NCBI GenBank assembly: GCA_003550325.1
Contig: QKWP01000654.1
Coordinates: 102,225-166,224, forward strand
Reading direction: 5' to 3'
Length of the DNA stretch: 64,000 nucleotides
Source of the DNA: Gigaspora rosea
Taxonomy: Eukaryota > Glomeromycota > Glomeromycetes > Diversisporales > Gigasporaceae
Position numbers and translations under genes: made by a program. The notes under the pieces are model-generated. The model was not told the origin of the DNA. It was given only the letters and a program-made list of their open reading frames with translations, and did not search any database. Positions within the stretch are counted from its first letter, which is position 1. The number at the start of each line of letters is the position of its first letter. Shown piece by piece: positions 23,998 to 34,887 of this stretch.

Positions 23998-25567
23998 ATG
24001 GCAGCAACAATCGAATACCCTGATATCACTAACCTTAACCTACTCAATTTAATGGGAGGAAAAATGATGAACGGAACAAACTGGCTTGAATGGAGTAATG
24101 AATTCGAAAAGAAGATCCAATCATTTATACCAATCACTCTATTGACATTTGGATTTTACACAGGAAACTATAAAACAACAGGATACACTTTAATTGCAAA
24201 TAACGCTATAGCAGCAAATAATGATGGAGCATATAACGTATTCTTTATACGACAATTAATTACAAAAGCAATAACACAATGCTTCACTAGAAATGCATAT
24301 CAAGATGCAATGAGACATATTGACAGATATGTATGTTGGTTTCCAAGAGACTTTAGAGACGAAAACAGAGTACCAGCAGAAGACTGGGAATCAGACTGGA
24401 ACCAAAATAATGCTGCTCTAGTAACCGCATTACTAAATCCAAACAACTTTCCAAGATCATTAAACTACACAGTAAATGCAACAGACAGAGGAGCAAATGC
24501 AAAACCAGGACAAGACATATTCACAGCAGACTACAGCGCTACAGCAAACCCAAGAAGATCTAAACAACTATCATTTAGACTATACATGGATAAACTATAT
24601 ATAACAAGCGGAACAGTAAAAGAATTACAAGCAAGCTTCACAACTTTACGATTCTTACCAGACTACAACATTGCAAAAAGAAAAGATGAAAACTTTATAA
24701 TGATCTATAATCAACAAAAAGACAACGCAGGATATACTCAAGAATATAACCAAGGTTTACAATTACTCTTACAAGGAATGATACCTCAACCAGGAGAAAG
24801 ACACCCAGAAGAAAATTATTAGGCCATGATGAATTTATTTGATGCCAACATCAATAACGAAGAAACCTTTTGGGCTGCATTAAAAAAACATACACCTATT
24901 ACAAAAAAAGCAGCGTAGGAGCAACAACAAAAATCTATAGCATACTTCTATAAAAATAAAGAGATACAATTCTCTGATAAGAAAACTAAAGGGAAACCCA
25001 GAGAATATGTTGTATTCAACATCTATGACGGAAAATGCTTTTCATGCGGAAAGAAAGGCCATTATATGAAAGATTGCCCAGACAAAGAAAAATTCAAAGG
25101 ATTCAACCAATTCTACAAGCGAGGAAAGGGAAAAAGATATGGAAAACCTAAGACCAAGGAAGAAGAATCTAAACAAAAATTTACTAAGGCATTTACCCAA
25201 GGAAAACCAGGCAGACCAAGAAAAGAAAGACCTGAAACTACAACCAAAAGGTACACTAAAGAAGAAAAAGGAGATGCATTTGCAAGAATGATGGCATCAA
25301 AAGCCAAAAAATTCGAAAGAGAAAGAAATAAAGCTCTAAAAGAAAATACCAAACCTGAACAAGCAATATTTGGACAAGGAAGATATCCTAGAAGAGATAA
25401 ATCTAAATTCTGTGAGAATTGCAGGACATATTCTCATAATACTGTGGACTGCTACGCTTATAGAAAAGAATTTGAAGTAGAAGACCCTATGATCTATTAC
25501 GCTCAAAAACAAAGAGGATGGCAAGGCCGAACTCAACAATCAAATTATAAAAACTACAGAAATAACC
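23998..25567 (+). pseudogene. gag: Gag-like nucleocapsid protein with two CCHC zinc knuckles
   Basis: From ATG 23998 one frame runs to 25567, interrupted by TAG at 24820-24822 and TAG at 24916-24918, then by a nested insertion. The first 274 residues are an alpha-rich domain of capsid-like length (start MAATIEYPDITN). After the two stops come CFSCGKKGHYMKDC (CX2CX4HX4C), a long Lys/Arg-rich linker, and a second knuckle, CENCRTYSHNTVDC. Zinc knuckles bind packaged RNA in retro-elements. Both stops are one C-to-T step from CAG. The frame is continuous across all parts, so this is one former gene. It may have continued into the protease segment after the gap, but the insertion and the run of N hide the junction. 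Confidence 0.75.
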
Positions 25568-26412
25568 TAGGGTCCCTAGTGCGATGCGAAATAAAATGCA
25601 AATTATGCGATGCGATTGGTTCAAATTATGCGGCTAATGCTTTACGTTCAGAATTATGCGAAACGATCGTAAAATTATGTTAAATTATGCGATTTTTTTT
25701 ACTATTAACCACGTGATAAATATACTCAATCTGGATTGGTCAATTTCTTTCAGAATTTTGAATGTATATATATATTGTGCCTCAGATTAAAACTTGCGTC
25801 AGATTGAATCAAATGACTATCAATTGACTAGCATTAAATGATCGGCAACAACTGGCCTAAACTAACTGCNNNNNNNNNNNNNNNNNNNNNNNNNNNNNNN
25901 NNNNNNNNNNNNNNNNNNNNNNNNNNNNNNNNNNNNNNNNNNNNNNNNNNNNNNNNNNNNNNNNNNNNNNNNNNNNNNNNNNNNNNNNNNNNNNNNNNNN
26001 NNNNNNNNNNNNNNNNNNNNNNNNNNNNNNNNNNNNNNNNNNNNNNNNNNNNNNNNNNNNNNNNNNNNNNNNNNNNNNNNNNNNNNNNNNNNNNNNNNNN
26101 NNNNNNNNNNNNNNNNNNNNNNNNNNNNNNNNNNNNNNNNNNNNNNNNNNNNNNNNNNNNNNNNNNNNNNNNNNNNNNNNNNNNNNNNNNNNNNNNNNNN
26201 NNNNNNNNNNNNNNNNNNNNNNNNNNNNNNNNNNNNNNNNNNNNNNNNNNNNNNNNNNNNNNNNNNNNNNNNNNNNNNNNNNNNNNNNNNNNNNNNNNNN
26301 NNNNNNNNNNNNNNNNNNNNNNNNNNNNNNNNNNNNNNNNNNNNNNNNNNNNNNNNNNNNNNNNNNNNNNNNNNNNNNNNNNNNNNNNNNNNNNNNNNNN
26401 NNNNNNNNNNNN
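25568..26412. mobile_element. Nested insertion in gag/pol, partly in the assembly gap
   Basis: Begins TAGGGTCCCTAGTGCGATGC and is rich in ATTATGCGA motifs, resembling the element at 16621-17034. From 25775 there is a second nested MITE starting TTGTGCCTCAGATTAAAAC, whose complete copy is at 54676-54842. The rest is N (25870-26412). Coding resumes at 26415. Confidence 0.65.
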
Positions 26413-26414
26413 AG

Positions 26415-28877
26415 AGCCTGCGTGCTACTCAGGATTCACTCTCTCATAACTACACTGGTTGTAGCACAGAGTATAATCATCATAAATATTCTAAGCACAA
26501 ATATATATGTAATATCGACAAATGTAAGGAATCATATCAATATAACAAATCATTAAATAAAGGACCTACTCTTCAAAACTATCTATACTCTGCCAATGAA
26601 TATTCCAAATTATATTTTCCACCTCATACACGTATCAATAAAAGAAAACCTAAAGGAGCAAAAGGCTTTTACTTTGTAGCATTAGTAAATAACATACCTA
26701 TTGAATTTAAATTAGATGAAGGAAGCACTAATACAATTATGGGCATAAACCATACAAAAGCACTAGGAATGCACAATATAATAGAAAAACTTGCAACCGC
26801 AGAAGCAGTTGGAAGCAACGTACAAATACTAGACAAAATGCCAGTAAATCTAAAAATCAATGAATATTTTACACCAAATGTAAAAATGGACGTACTAAAA
26901 ACCCAATCTAAATATATTCTCCTTAGTAACAAAACACAATCAGAACTCGGTATCACTAAAGACTTTAAAAACCAAATCATCAAAATCAATAAAAAACCTG
27001 TGTTAAACCAAAGAACCTTAAATAGTCGAGCAAACGGTTACGGCAACTCATTCTATAGGACTGGAGGGCGTTATAACCTTTCTGGTTATGAAGGAATCCA
27101 CAGACTGAATGAGCCCATTTCTCACCGATTTGTCTCTGAGCCTCATTATGGTTATCAGAGCAAACAAGAGGAAAAGGCGCCCAACATTAAGAATTTACCA
27201 CAAAAAGAGAAAAAGGGCAATATTTTGTATAAACGACAGGACGTCTCAAAATATTTACCCTTCGACCCTACACTAGCCAAATACTTTAATAAAGAATCTT
27301 CTCAAAAGAATCGTGCTACAGACCATTGCAAAGAAATGAATTACAACAATAAATTTACTAAACCAAAACGAGAACCATATAAACATTTCAGTCAGGCTCA
27401 CATTAACAATGAGACACTATGTATATTTTATGAACAATGCATGAAAAACAAGCAACGAAAGAAACAAATAGGCCTCACATGTAATGGAACCTGGTATGAA
27501 ATTGTTGAAGCAGTTATCCAAACAGGCAGCAACCTGATCCAAGCGTTCTTACAATATAAAGAACCATATCAAAAAGAAAGTAATATGATGACCAAATGGA
27601 TTGCATTACATACAGGAAATGCTGACGTGCAAAATGATATTAGAATTATTGAAGGCAACAAGTTAGCACAATTAGAAATAGTTATACACGCATCAATGGG
27701 ATTATCTATAAGTGATAAACTCATACAGTCAAATGGTAAAATAAACTGGAAAACAGAACGTATTTCAGAAGAAATACAAAGAGCATATAACATAGGATCC
27801 AAATATTACATATTACATATTGGAACATTCAAAGATAGAAATAAAGATGAAGTTAAACAAAACCTCGAGGAAATACTTAAAAGAACAAAGAACACTGACA
27901 TAGTAATACTATTAGAAAACTCAGCGTCTAGTAAATGTTATGGTGCAACTATCCAAGAACTGGATGAGATACAGAGTAGTATACGGAAAGAATTCCGATA
28001 TAAGAAAGACTATCAAAACAATAATAATCCGATGGATAGATTGAAAATATGTTTCGATACTCAACACTATTTTGTAGCAGGAGTTGGAAAAACCCTAGAA
28101 GAATATGAAGAAGTACTTCGCAAATATGGAAATGAAATCAAGTTGTTCCACTTAGATAATGTGACAAAACAACGCACATTAAGAGATGGCCGCACGATTA
28201 AACCAACAATATTCGGAAGTGGACAAGATGTGCACGCACATATAATGTATGGGCAATTAGCACAAAAGATATTTGAAACAATAGTAAAGTATGCTAGTAA
28301 AGCAGTAGTCGAAACACCAAGGAAAACAGAATTTGACTTGAAGGAACAAGTCAATGAAATAAAGATATTAAAATATTACGCTAGCGATATGATAACATTG
28401 GACAGGGAACTAGACAAAACATTACAACAAAGGTTGAAAGACCTAGATAAATGGGATTCAACAAAAGGAATGAAATATATGCTTACACTACAAGATATCA
28501 TTATAAATGAAGAAACACCAGTAACTGGACCAGTAGGATTTACAAAATCAGTAGCCTACTTAACAGAAACAATGGAAAGACTTACACTAGAAAATCAAGA
28601 AAAATACCATGATAAAAAACGTGATAAAGAAGCTAAACAAATGCAAACTGAAAAACTTGGACAAATGCAATATCGAATTAATCAGCTATTTAACAAAATA
28701 GCAGATAAAGTAAATAAAACACCTCCAAGAACACCTAAAACACCTGGAACACCTACCTTAGGAGGAATGATGAATAGCATCAAAAGGAATACAGAAGAAA
28801 TAAAAGCAGAAATTGAAAATAACCAATCAGAAGAATTTCTGCAAGATATCCAAGAGATCTTACAGATATCGAAATGA
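26415..28877 (+). CDS. Pol segment: retropepsin-like motif plus endonuclease IV domain
   Basis: Open from the gap edge (26415) to TGA 28875-28877; the first ATG is 26739, but the protease motif lies upstream of it. LDEGSTNTIMG at 26712-26744 resembles a retropepsin active site (usually D-T/S-G), with Glu in the variable position. From about residue 310 (counting M at 26739) a full endonuclease IV TIM barrel appears. Candidate metal ligands are H317 (IHASMG), H360 (LHIG), E393 (LLENS), D440 and H443 (CFDTQH), H471 (FHLDN), D497 and H499 (QDVHAH) and E525 (VETP), matching the nine ligands of Nfo-type enzymes in order. That family cleaves DNA at abasic sites. The C terminus is helical and ends overlapping the next gene (ATGA). 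Such a domain in Pol is unusual. A DNA-repair role during element replication is inference. Confidence 0.85.
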   Translation, partial: SLRATQDSLSHNYTGCSTEYNHHKYSKHKYICNIDKCKESYQYNKSLNKGPTLQNYLYSANEYSKLYFPPHTRINKRKPKGAKGFYFVALVNNIPIEFKLDEGSTNTIMGINHTKALGMHNIIEKLATAEAVGSNVQILDKMPVNLKINEYFTPNVKMDVLKTQSKYILLSNKTQSELGITKDFKNQIIKINKKPVLNQRTLNSRANGYGNSFYRTGGRYNLSGYEGIHRLNEPISHRFVSEPHYGYQSKQEEKAPNIKNLPQKEKKGNILYKRQDVSKYLPFDPTLAKYFNKESSQKNRATDHCKEMNYNNKFTKPKREPYKHFSQAHINNETLCIFYEQCMKNKQRKKQIGLTCNGTWYEIVEAVIQTGSNLIQAFLQYKEPYQKESNMMTKWIALHTGNADVQNDIRIIEGNKLAQLEIVIHASMGLSISDKLIQSNGKINWKTERISEEIQRAYNIGSKYYILHIGTFKDRNKDEVKQNLEEILKRTKNTDIVILLENSASSKCYGATIQELDEIQSSIRKEFRYKKDYQNNNNPMDRLKICFDTQHYFVAGVGKTLEEYEEVLRKYGNEIKLFHLDNVTKQRTLRDGRTIKPTIFGSGQDVHAHIMYGQLAQKIFETIVKYASKAVVETPRKTEFDLKEQVNEIKILKYYASDMITLDRELDKTLQQRLKDLDKWDSTKGMKYMLTLQDIIINEETPVTGPVGFTKSVAYLTETMERLTLENQEKYHDKKRDKEAKQMQTEKLGQMQYRINQLFNKIADKVNKTPPRTPKTPGTPTLGGMMNSIKRNTEEIKAEIENNQSEEFLQDIQEILQISK

Positions 28878-29581
28878 GATTTGATAATGTAAATAACATG
28901 ACAGCTGAAGAAGCTAAAAGATTTGTGGACACTATAAAAGAAATTAAAACAGTACCACAAGAAATATATAATGATCCAAGTATAACAGATAAACAACGAG
29001 TTTATAAATTCATAAACTACTGGAATGATCAAAATGAAGAAAGTAAAACTTACTATAAAACTGAAATTGAAGAACAAGAAAGAAAATATCGAGGAAAAGC
29101 TAAAGAAACGCTCGATACGACAACAGAAGAATTCAGAAAGAAAACAAACCCTGAAAAGATAATAATTACACAACAATTATTAGCAATATCTGAAGCAGAT
29201 AAAGATGAAAAAATTAGAACCAAAGCTAATCAAAAATACATGACCTTTCTAATGGAATGGGCACGAGAAGAAAGTCCCGAATCAATAAAAAAGGAAGTAA
29301 TAAGTAATCCACAAACAGGAATACCTGAATTAGAAATAGAAACATTAGATGAAGACATTGTGAAACATGTTACAACTAAGTTCAAACCAATACTATCAAA
29401 AGATAGTGATAATGAAAGTGAACATAAAGATAACTATTATCAAGGTCAATATAATGAACAAAACACGAAACTAAATGAAAAGTTTTTAAAAGAGGCGCAA
29501 GCACAAAAAGAACAAGAACAAGCTAGTACCTCTCAAGTAAAGACAAGAACTGGACGAGTAATAGTAATATCTCTGCATTAG
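28874..29581 (+). CDS. Helical, charged linker protein, possibly first part of RT polyprotein
   Basis: Predicted 235 residues from an ATG overlapping the previous stop (ATGA). Strongly charged and helix-prone (for example KTEIEEQERKYRGKAKETL), with a Gln/Glu-rich end and a TRTGRV motif just before the stop. The minus-1 frame at the end continues openly (29570-29748), so either a frameshift mutation or programmed minus-1 shift could join it to the following segment. No enzymatic motif seen. The role may be structural or a linker between Pol subunits. Confidence 0.6.
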   Translation: MRFDNVNNMTAEEAKRFVDTIKEIKTVPQEIYNDPSITDKQRVYKFINYWNDQNEESKTYYKTEIEEQERKYRGKAKETLDTTTEEFRKKTNPEKIIITQQLLAISEADKDEKIRTKANQKYMTFLMEWAREESPESIKKEVISNPQTGIPELEIETLDEDIVKHVTTKFKPILSKDSDNESEHKDNYYQGQYNEQNTKLNEKFLKEAQAQKEQEQASTSQVKTRTGRVIVISLH

Positions 29582-30206
29582 ACTTGCCAAGTCCATATCA
29601 ATCACCATTTATATATTCAGACCAATATAGCCCAGATCATATAGATACTACGTATAATGATCACTGGGATGATTATAAAGAAATGAAAACTGAAGGAATA
29701 CCAATACCGACGGTAACCCGATATGATTATGAAAGACCAAGCCTAATATGAGAAATACCTGATATATCTAAACCAATAGATTACTCAAGTATGAGTAATG
29801 AAGGATTACCTGAAATCCAACAAGATGAAGAGATGACTGATGTACAACTTGATGAACAGCTGAAACTCAAGAAGTAAATCAATCTAAAGGATGGGGATCG
29901 TTTGTACCAAATGTGATAAAATCACTGATACAAACATTAATTGGAAGGAAAAGAGCATCATCATCTGCATTACAAGAAAATGTAATTAAAAATCAGGCAA
30001 TAAATATACCTACAAGTAGTGAAGTACCTGAAGGATTCTATAGGAAGAGACAAGACTCTTATAATGCTAGAAATCCTCAGTACCAAAATCACAAATACCA
30101 AAACAATATATACAAAAGATAGAATACGGAGATTTACCGCACCAACAAAAATTACAACCATTGTCACCAGGAACAAAAGTACGTTTATTGGAAATGATGG
30201 CGATGA
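29565..30206 (+). pseudogene. Broken linker region before reverse transcriptase
   Basis: Coding-like sequence in shifting frames: one frame 29565-29877 with TGA at 29749-29751 and TAA at 29875-29877, then a shift near 29860 into the RT frame, which carries TAG at 30120-30122 and TGA at 30195-30197 and 30204-30206. Composition stays A-rich and polar as in the neighbouring genes. At least two frame changes and several stops indicate decay. Part of the last stretch might be untranslated spacer. Confidence 0.5.
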
Positions 30207-32347
30207 CAAAAATACAATAATAAAGGAAAAGAGGTAGATAACATTGAAATATTCAATATAGAAATACACTCAAAATATCAACCTAGAATAGCGCAAAAAG
30301 GGAGAAAATGCATTATTCATGAAGAACTTTCACATATTCCTAACGAAGTAAGAAAACATATAATACCCAATATTGGTACAGGAAAACCAATATGCACGGA
30401 CCAACAGTGCAATCTAAACCCTTATACATGGACACCAGTTAAAGTAACTAAAAAAGGCAATTACCTTATACAAACACCTCTTCACATCGCTCAAAATGGA
30501 ATAGTAGTACAAAACAGAATAATTAATGATTCAAAGATCTGGATGATCAATTATTCAGATAAAACAGTAGTAATACCGAAAGGATACCATATCGGCAATA
30601 TAGAAAAAGTTAAAGAAATATTTGATGTCGATACATCCAAGAAAAATAAAGAATTTCGAGGAGAAATGAAAGTCAATGAAAAGGAAAAGACTGAAAAAGA
30701 AAGACTCGAAATACTCTTAAAAAATACTACAGAACAATATAGGAACCTACTATTACCTATATTCCAGAAATATATTAATATATTCCGGAGAAAACATGAA
30801 AAACCTACAACATACAATCAAAAGATGTTTGAACCAATTACGCTCACGCTTAACTGTGACGAAAAGGATATACCCTTTAGAGATAAAGCCAGAATGCCTA
30901 GACAATACTCTGAAGATAAAATTGAACAAGCCAATAAACTCTTTGACGACCTAAGAAGACAAGAGTTTATAAGACCATCTAAAGCAGTATGGGTTTCACC
31001 ATTAGTGATTATACAAAAGAAAGATGGATCATATCGTGTAGCAGTTGACTACACTAAATTAAATAAATACTTAGAAGATGATCCATATGAAATTCCTAAT
31101 ATAATTAGAATGTTACAACAATTAGCCCAGCATAAGATATTCTCTACATTAGATTTTACTGCGGCTTATCATCAATTTACACTAAGAGAAGAAGATAAGC
31201 CTAAAACGACCGTTTTTTTCCCGGCAAAGGAAAATTTGAATGGAATGTTCTACCTATGGGATTGAAAACAGCACCTGCATATATGATGAGATATATGTAT
31301 GAATTATTTAGAGATTTTTCGTTCGTATATGTATATATGGATGATTTAACGATTGCTAGTGATAATATTGATGAACATATTCGCCATATCAAAATGGTAT
31401 TTGATCGCATAGAAAAAGGGGGCATGAGTCTGAAACCAGACAAATGCGAATTCATGGTAACAAAAACATTAATCTTGAACCATCTAGTAGAATTCGGAAA
31501 AATCCACCCTAACCAAGTCAAAATTAAAGAAGCTGAGAAATTAAAGCCACCTACTGATGTAAATGGAGTAAGGAGATTTACTGGATTTATGAACTATTTT
31601 AGGCGATATATTCAGAACTTTGCACAAATAGCTCAACCGATATATAACTTGTTAAAGAAAAATGTTCAATTTGAATGGACTAAAGAGTGTCAAGACGCGT
31701 TTGACTTACTGATTAAAAAAGTAACAAACGCTATAGCATTAACTTACCCAAAGAAAGGTTATCAGTTAATTTTAGAAACTGACGCATCAAATGACGGAAT
31801 TGGCGCAGTATTAAAACAAGTTAACCCCGATTTAGCCCATTATAAAACTAGAGAAGCACGAGCTAAAGGAGCTGAATATGAACCTACTAAATCCGAAGAA
31901 GAGATCATCGAATTTGGATCAAAATCGCTTACGCCTACTCAAAGACTATGGGGCTCAACTCAGAAAGAACTGTATGCGATATACTATTATCTTACTAATT
32001 GGCAACACTATATTGGAAATAAACCTATAATAGTATGCACCGATAACACGGGGATATCAGATGCAACTGGAAAAATAATATGAAATGACACCATGCAAAA
32101 ATGGATAATTAAACTCCAAGACTTTCACTGGACTGTAGAAAGAATTCCAGGAAAGGATAATCATATAGCAGATTGGCTCAGTAGACAAATGAGTACCAAT
32201 GAAAATGGAGAACAAATTGTAACGCTAAAAATAGGAATAAAAGATAAAGGAAAAGAAGTACCTGGAAAGGTTAAGACCAGAAATTCAGCTATAAAACCGC
32301 CAGAAGTTTGCACGGCCCAAGCACCGACAATCGTTAATAAAGCTTAA
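30207..32347 (+). pseudogene. pol: Ty3-like reverse transcriptase with RNase H, frameshifted
   Basis: Frame 30207-31216 starts with a beta-rich region (about 30240-30630), then the RT fingers and palm (VSPLVIIQKKDGSYRVAVDY, first catalytic Asp in TLDFTAAYHQ). One base is missing from a T run at 31210-31216. The next frame continues with GKFEWNVLPMGLKTAPAYM and the catalytic YMDD at 31334-31345. The connection and RNase H domain follow: TDAS near 31780, Glu in STQKELYAI, and Asp in CTDNTG near 32038. A TGA at 32081-32083 precedes WTVERIPGKDNHIADWLSRQ, the usual end of Ty3-type RNase H. It acts to copy RNA into DNA. No integrase HHCC/DDE core or chromodomain follows; instead a transposase gene starts 5 bases after the stop. 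RT identity is certain; the exact clade needs a tree. Confidence 0.92.
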
Positions 32348-32352
32348 ATAAA

Positions 32353-33285
32353 ATGAAAATACAAGTACTACCATACTATCGATTAAAGAAAATCTTTGAA
32401 GAAAAGGAAGAGTGTTTAACCTATCTTAAAGAAAAACTGATCATGCCACATGAATTAGTATGTATCGAATGCGGAAGAGATATGAAGATTAAGAATGAAT
32501 TATTGGAATGCCCAAATAGGAATTGCCGAAAGAAAGTATCAATCTACAACGGAACCATGCTCATGAAAAGCAAATTACCATGTAACAAGCTCCTTGAACT
32601 AGGATACTTCTGGCTTATTAAGATGAGTCATGGATCGATAGTCAAGTTCACAGGACTTGCTGAAACAACTGTCACGCAATGGACACGTGTATACAGAAAG
32701 ATGATTACACAAGAGATCAAAGAAATGGATACCAAAATAGAAGGTCCCGGTATCATAGTTGAGATAGACGAATCCCTATTTTGGAAAACAAAAGAAAATG
32801 AAACCGTATGGGTATTCGGAGGCAAAGAAAGAACTCTACAAAAAAAGATATTTGCGATAATCGTAAACGATCGATCGCAGGAGACTTTACTTTACTATAT
32901 CTGGAAATATATCCATCCCAGATCTATAATATATTCGGACATGTGGAAAGGATATACTAACATTTATGAAAGATTAGGAATGCAACACCACGCTATCAAT
33001 CATAGACACGGGTTCAGTGCGTGGAAATATGATGAAATAACTAATGATATCAAAATTTATCACACCAATGGCATTGAAGCCACATGGCATGTGTTAAAGG
33101 ACGCGATCCCAGTAAGAAATAGAAAGAAGAAAGATCTACCATTTCATTTATCTGAATTCATATGGAGGAGACAGATATAAGAATCTGGAACAGATCTGTG
33201 GGAAGCATTGATCGAGTGCATGCGGGATAACAACACACTTCTTGATGAGAAAACAATAGAAGAAAATGTTACTGAAGATTTGTAA
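32353..33285 (+). CDS. IS1595/ISXO2 (Merlin)-type DDE transposase
   Basis: A 275-residue frame (32353-33180); a TAA at 33178-33180 is followed in frame by 34 more family-like codons to TAA 33283-33285, so the original was about 310 residues. The N terminus has a zinc ribbon (CIECGRD... CPNRNCRKK), then a helix-turn-helix-like stretch (GSIVKFTGLAETTVTQW). The catalytic triad is D139 (IVEIDES), D196 (YSDMWKGY) and E242 (NGIEATW); VWVFGG is a typical family signature. These enzymes cut and paste DNA between inverted repeats and in eukaryotes define the Merlin superfamily. It begins just after the RT stop and shares the A-rich codon use, so it looks native to the element rather than a later insertion. 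Only the last residues are affected by the stop. Confidence 0.92.
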
Positions 33286-33456
33286 GCGGGAATGCAGATC
33301 TAAGATAAGAAACTTCTATTTAAGACACTTGATTTTAACTTCAAGGGATATCCAGAACATATCAGATAAACTTAAAGAACTCTCAAAACAAGAAGACAAA
33401 GAAGAAAAGAAATAATCTACCTAACTTACCTACTATTAAAAGAAATTCTAAAGAAA
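33286..33456 (+). other. Short intergenic spacer
   Basis: A-rich 170-bp spacer between transposase and zinc-knuckle genes, without a recognisable site. Confidence 0.4.
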
Positions 33457-34887
33457 ATGTCTAACAACAACGGAAGCAACAACCAATCCAACACCAATGA
33501 ATCCAATGGATGGACTCAGCAAGGACCCAACTATTGTCAAGACTGCGATAGTTATGTTAGAGATCCTGAGATCCATGAGTGCAGACCAATAATTAGGAGA
33601 CAACCAGTACCCCGCACTACTAGGGCAAATCCCATTAATCATAGAACTCCAATCGTTTATTTTGGAGCATGTGACAAATGCGGATTAAAGACTGACCTCC
33701 GAAGACATAACTGCACCAAAAAGAAGCCTATTAGAGAAATTACTTGCGGAGTCTGTAACAAGAAAGAACACCTTAACAGGAAATGCCCTCAGAACCAATG
33801 TTGGATCTGTAAAGAATTCGGGCATAGGAAAACTGAGTGCTCTCAATATTATGCAGACAATAGACCAAAAACCATCCTAAGGAGAAGCACTTCTAACTCT
33901 CGAGAAGAAGAAGTTCCTACAGCAGGACCTTCATGAACCTCTGCAGGATCAACATGTAATCTTTGTAACACCGATCACAACGGAAGAACATGTGACTTCG
34001 TGGAAGCACTAGCAACATTTAACAGAAGTCAATGTGCATGTGGATATACTAATGAAAATGATGTTTACTATTGCAGTGAATGCCATAGATCTTTAGTGAG
34101 ACAAGCAAGCCTTTATTTATTAAATGGTTACTATCAAGACATTGAACAAAGGGCTGGACCAAGACATCATAATGAAAAATATTTTGACAAAACTCTTGTA
34201 TGCGAAATCTGTTATAGGAATTATACTAAAAAACTACCTATTACAGATGAAAGAAGTGCTCAATATGCAAAAGGAATTGGGAAAAACCAACTAGTAGAAT
34301 GCTACCTTTGCAAGAAGCAAGACTGGAAGAAGAATTTTAAATGTGATTCTTTCGAACATTACTTTTGCATATATGAAGAGAAGATAGGGTATAACATCCA
34401 TTATCTTTATGGATTCGAACCTATTGATACCAGAATATACCAGTATGTCCAAACCACTACTAGAAGCATGCACCATAAAGACATACGCATAAATGAATCA
34501 ATGATCATACGAATCATCCAACACCTTAAGGATACACCAGTAACTATATGGAACGAAGCATTGATTCTAAGAAGGCTAAGAATAGCTACAAGAGAAATGA
34601 CAACAGATGCATACAATTATCAACCAAGAAATGCACATTTCGATAATTGGGAAAATATAGAAACAACATATGATGTCAGAATAAATACCCCACAAAAAGC
34701 CAATGACTATATGGCAAGAAGACGAAATGGAAATGTCGTACTTTACGAAACTTGCCTCATGCCAAAAGGGCCTGATACTCTTTTAGCAGGATTATGCTGC
34801 AAATGTTTCTTAGAACAAAAGCAAACCCGCGAACCATATCAAGATGATGAAACAGGGGATGAGCAAGATGTGATCATTGAAGATTGA
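33457..34887 (+). pseudogene. Zinc-knuckle protein with extra CxxC zinc sites, one TGA
   Basis: One frame of 476 codons interrupted once by TGA at 33934-33936. The N-terminal part has Asn/Ser-rich sequence, paired CxxC/H sites, and two canonical knuckles, CGVCNKKEHLNRKC and CWICKEFGHRKTEC (CX2CX4HX4C). After the TGA comes CNLCNTDHNGRTC and further CxxC pairs (CACGYTNENDVYYCSEC, CEICYRNY, CYLCKKQDW). The C terminus is acidic (DDETGDEQD). It probably binds nucleic acid. It is separate from Gag, so the element encodes two zinc-knuckle proteins. TGA is one transition from CGA or TGG. No exact family recognised. Confidence 0.7.

Noticed and set aside
28682-29176. Long open frame on the minus strand (164 codons)
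   Set aside because: It is the antisense of two well-supported plus-strand genes and is only open because of their A-rich codon use.
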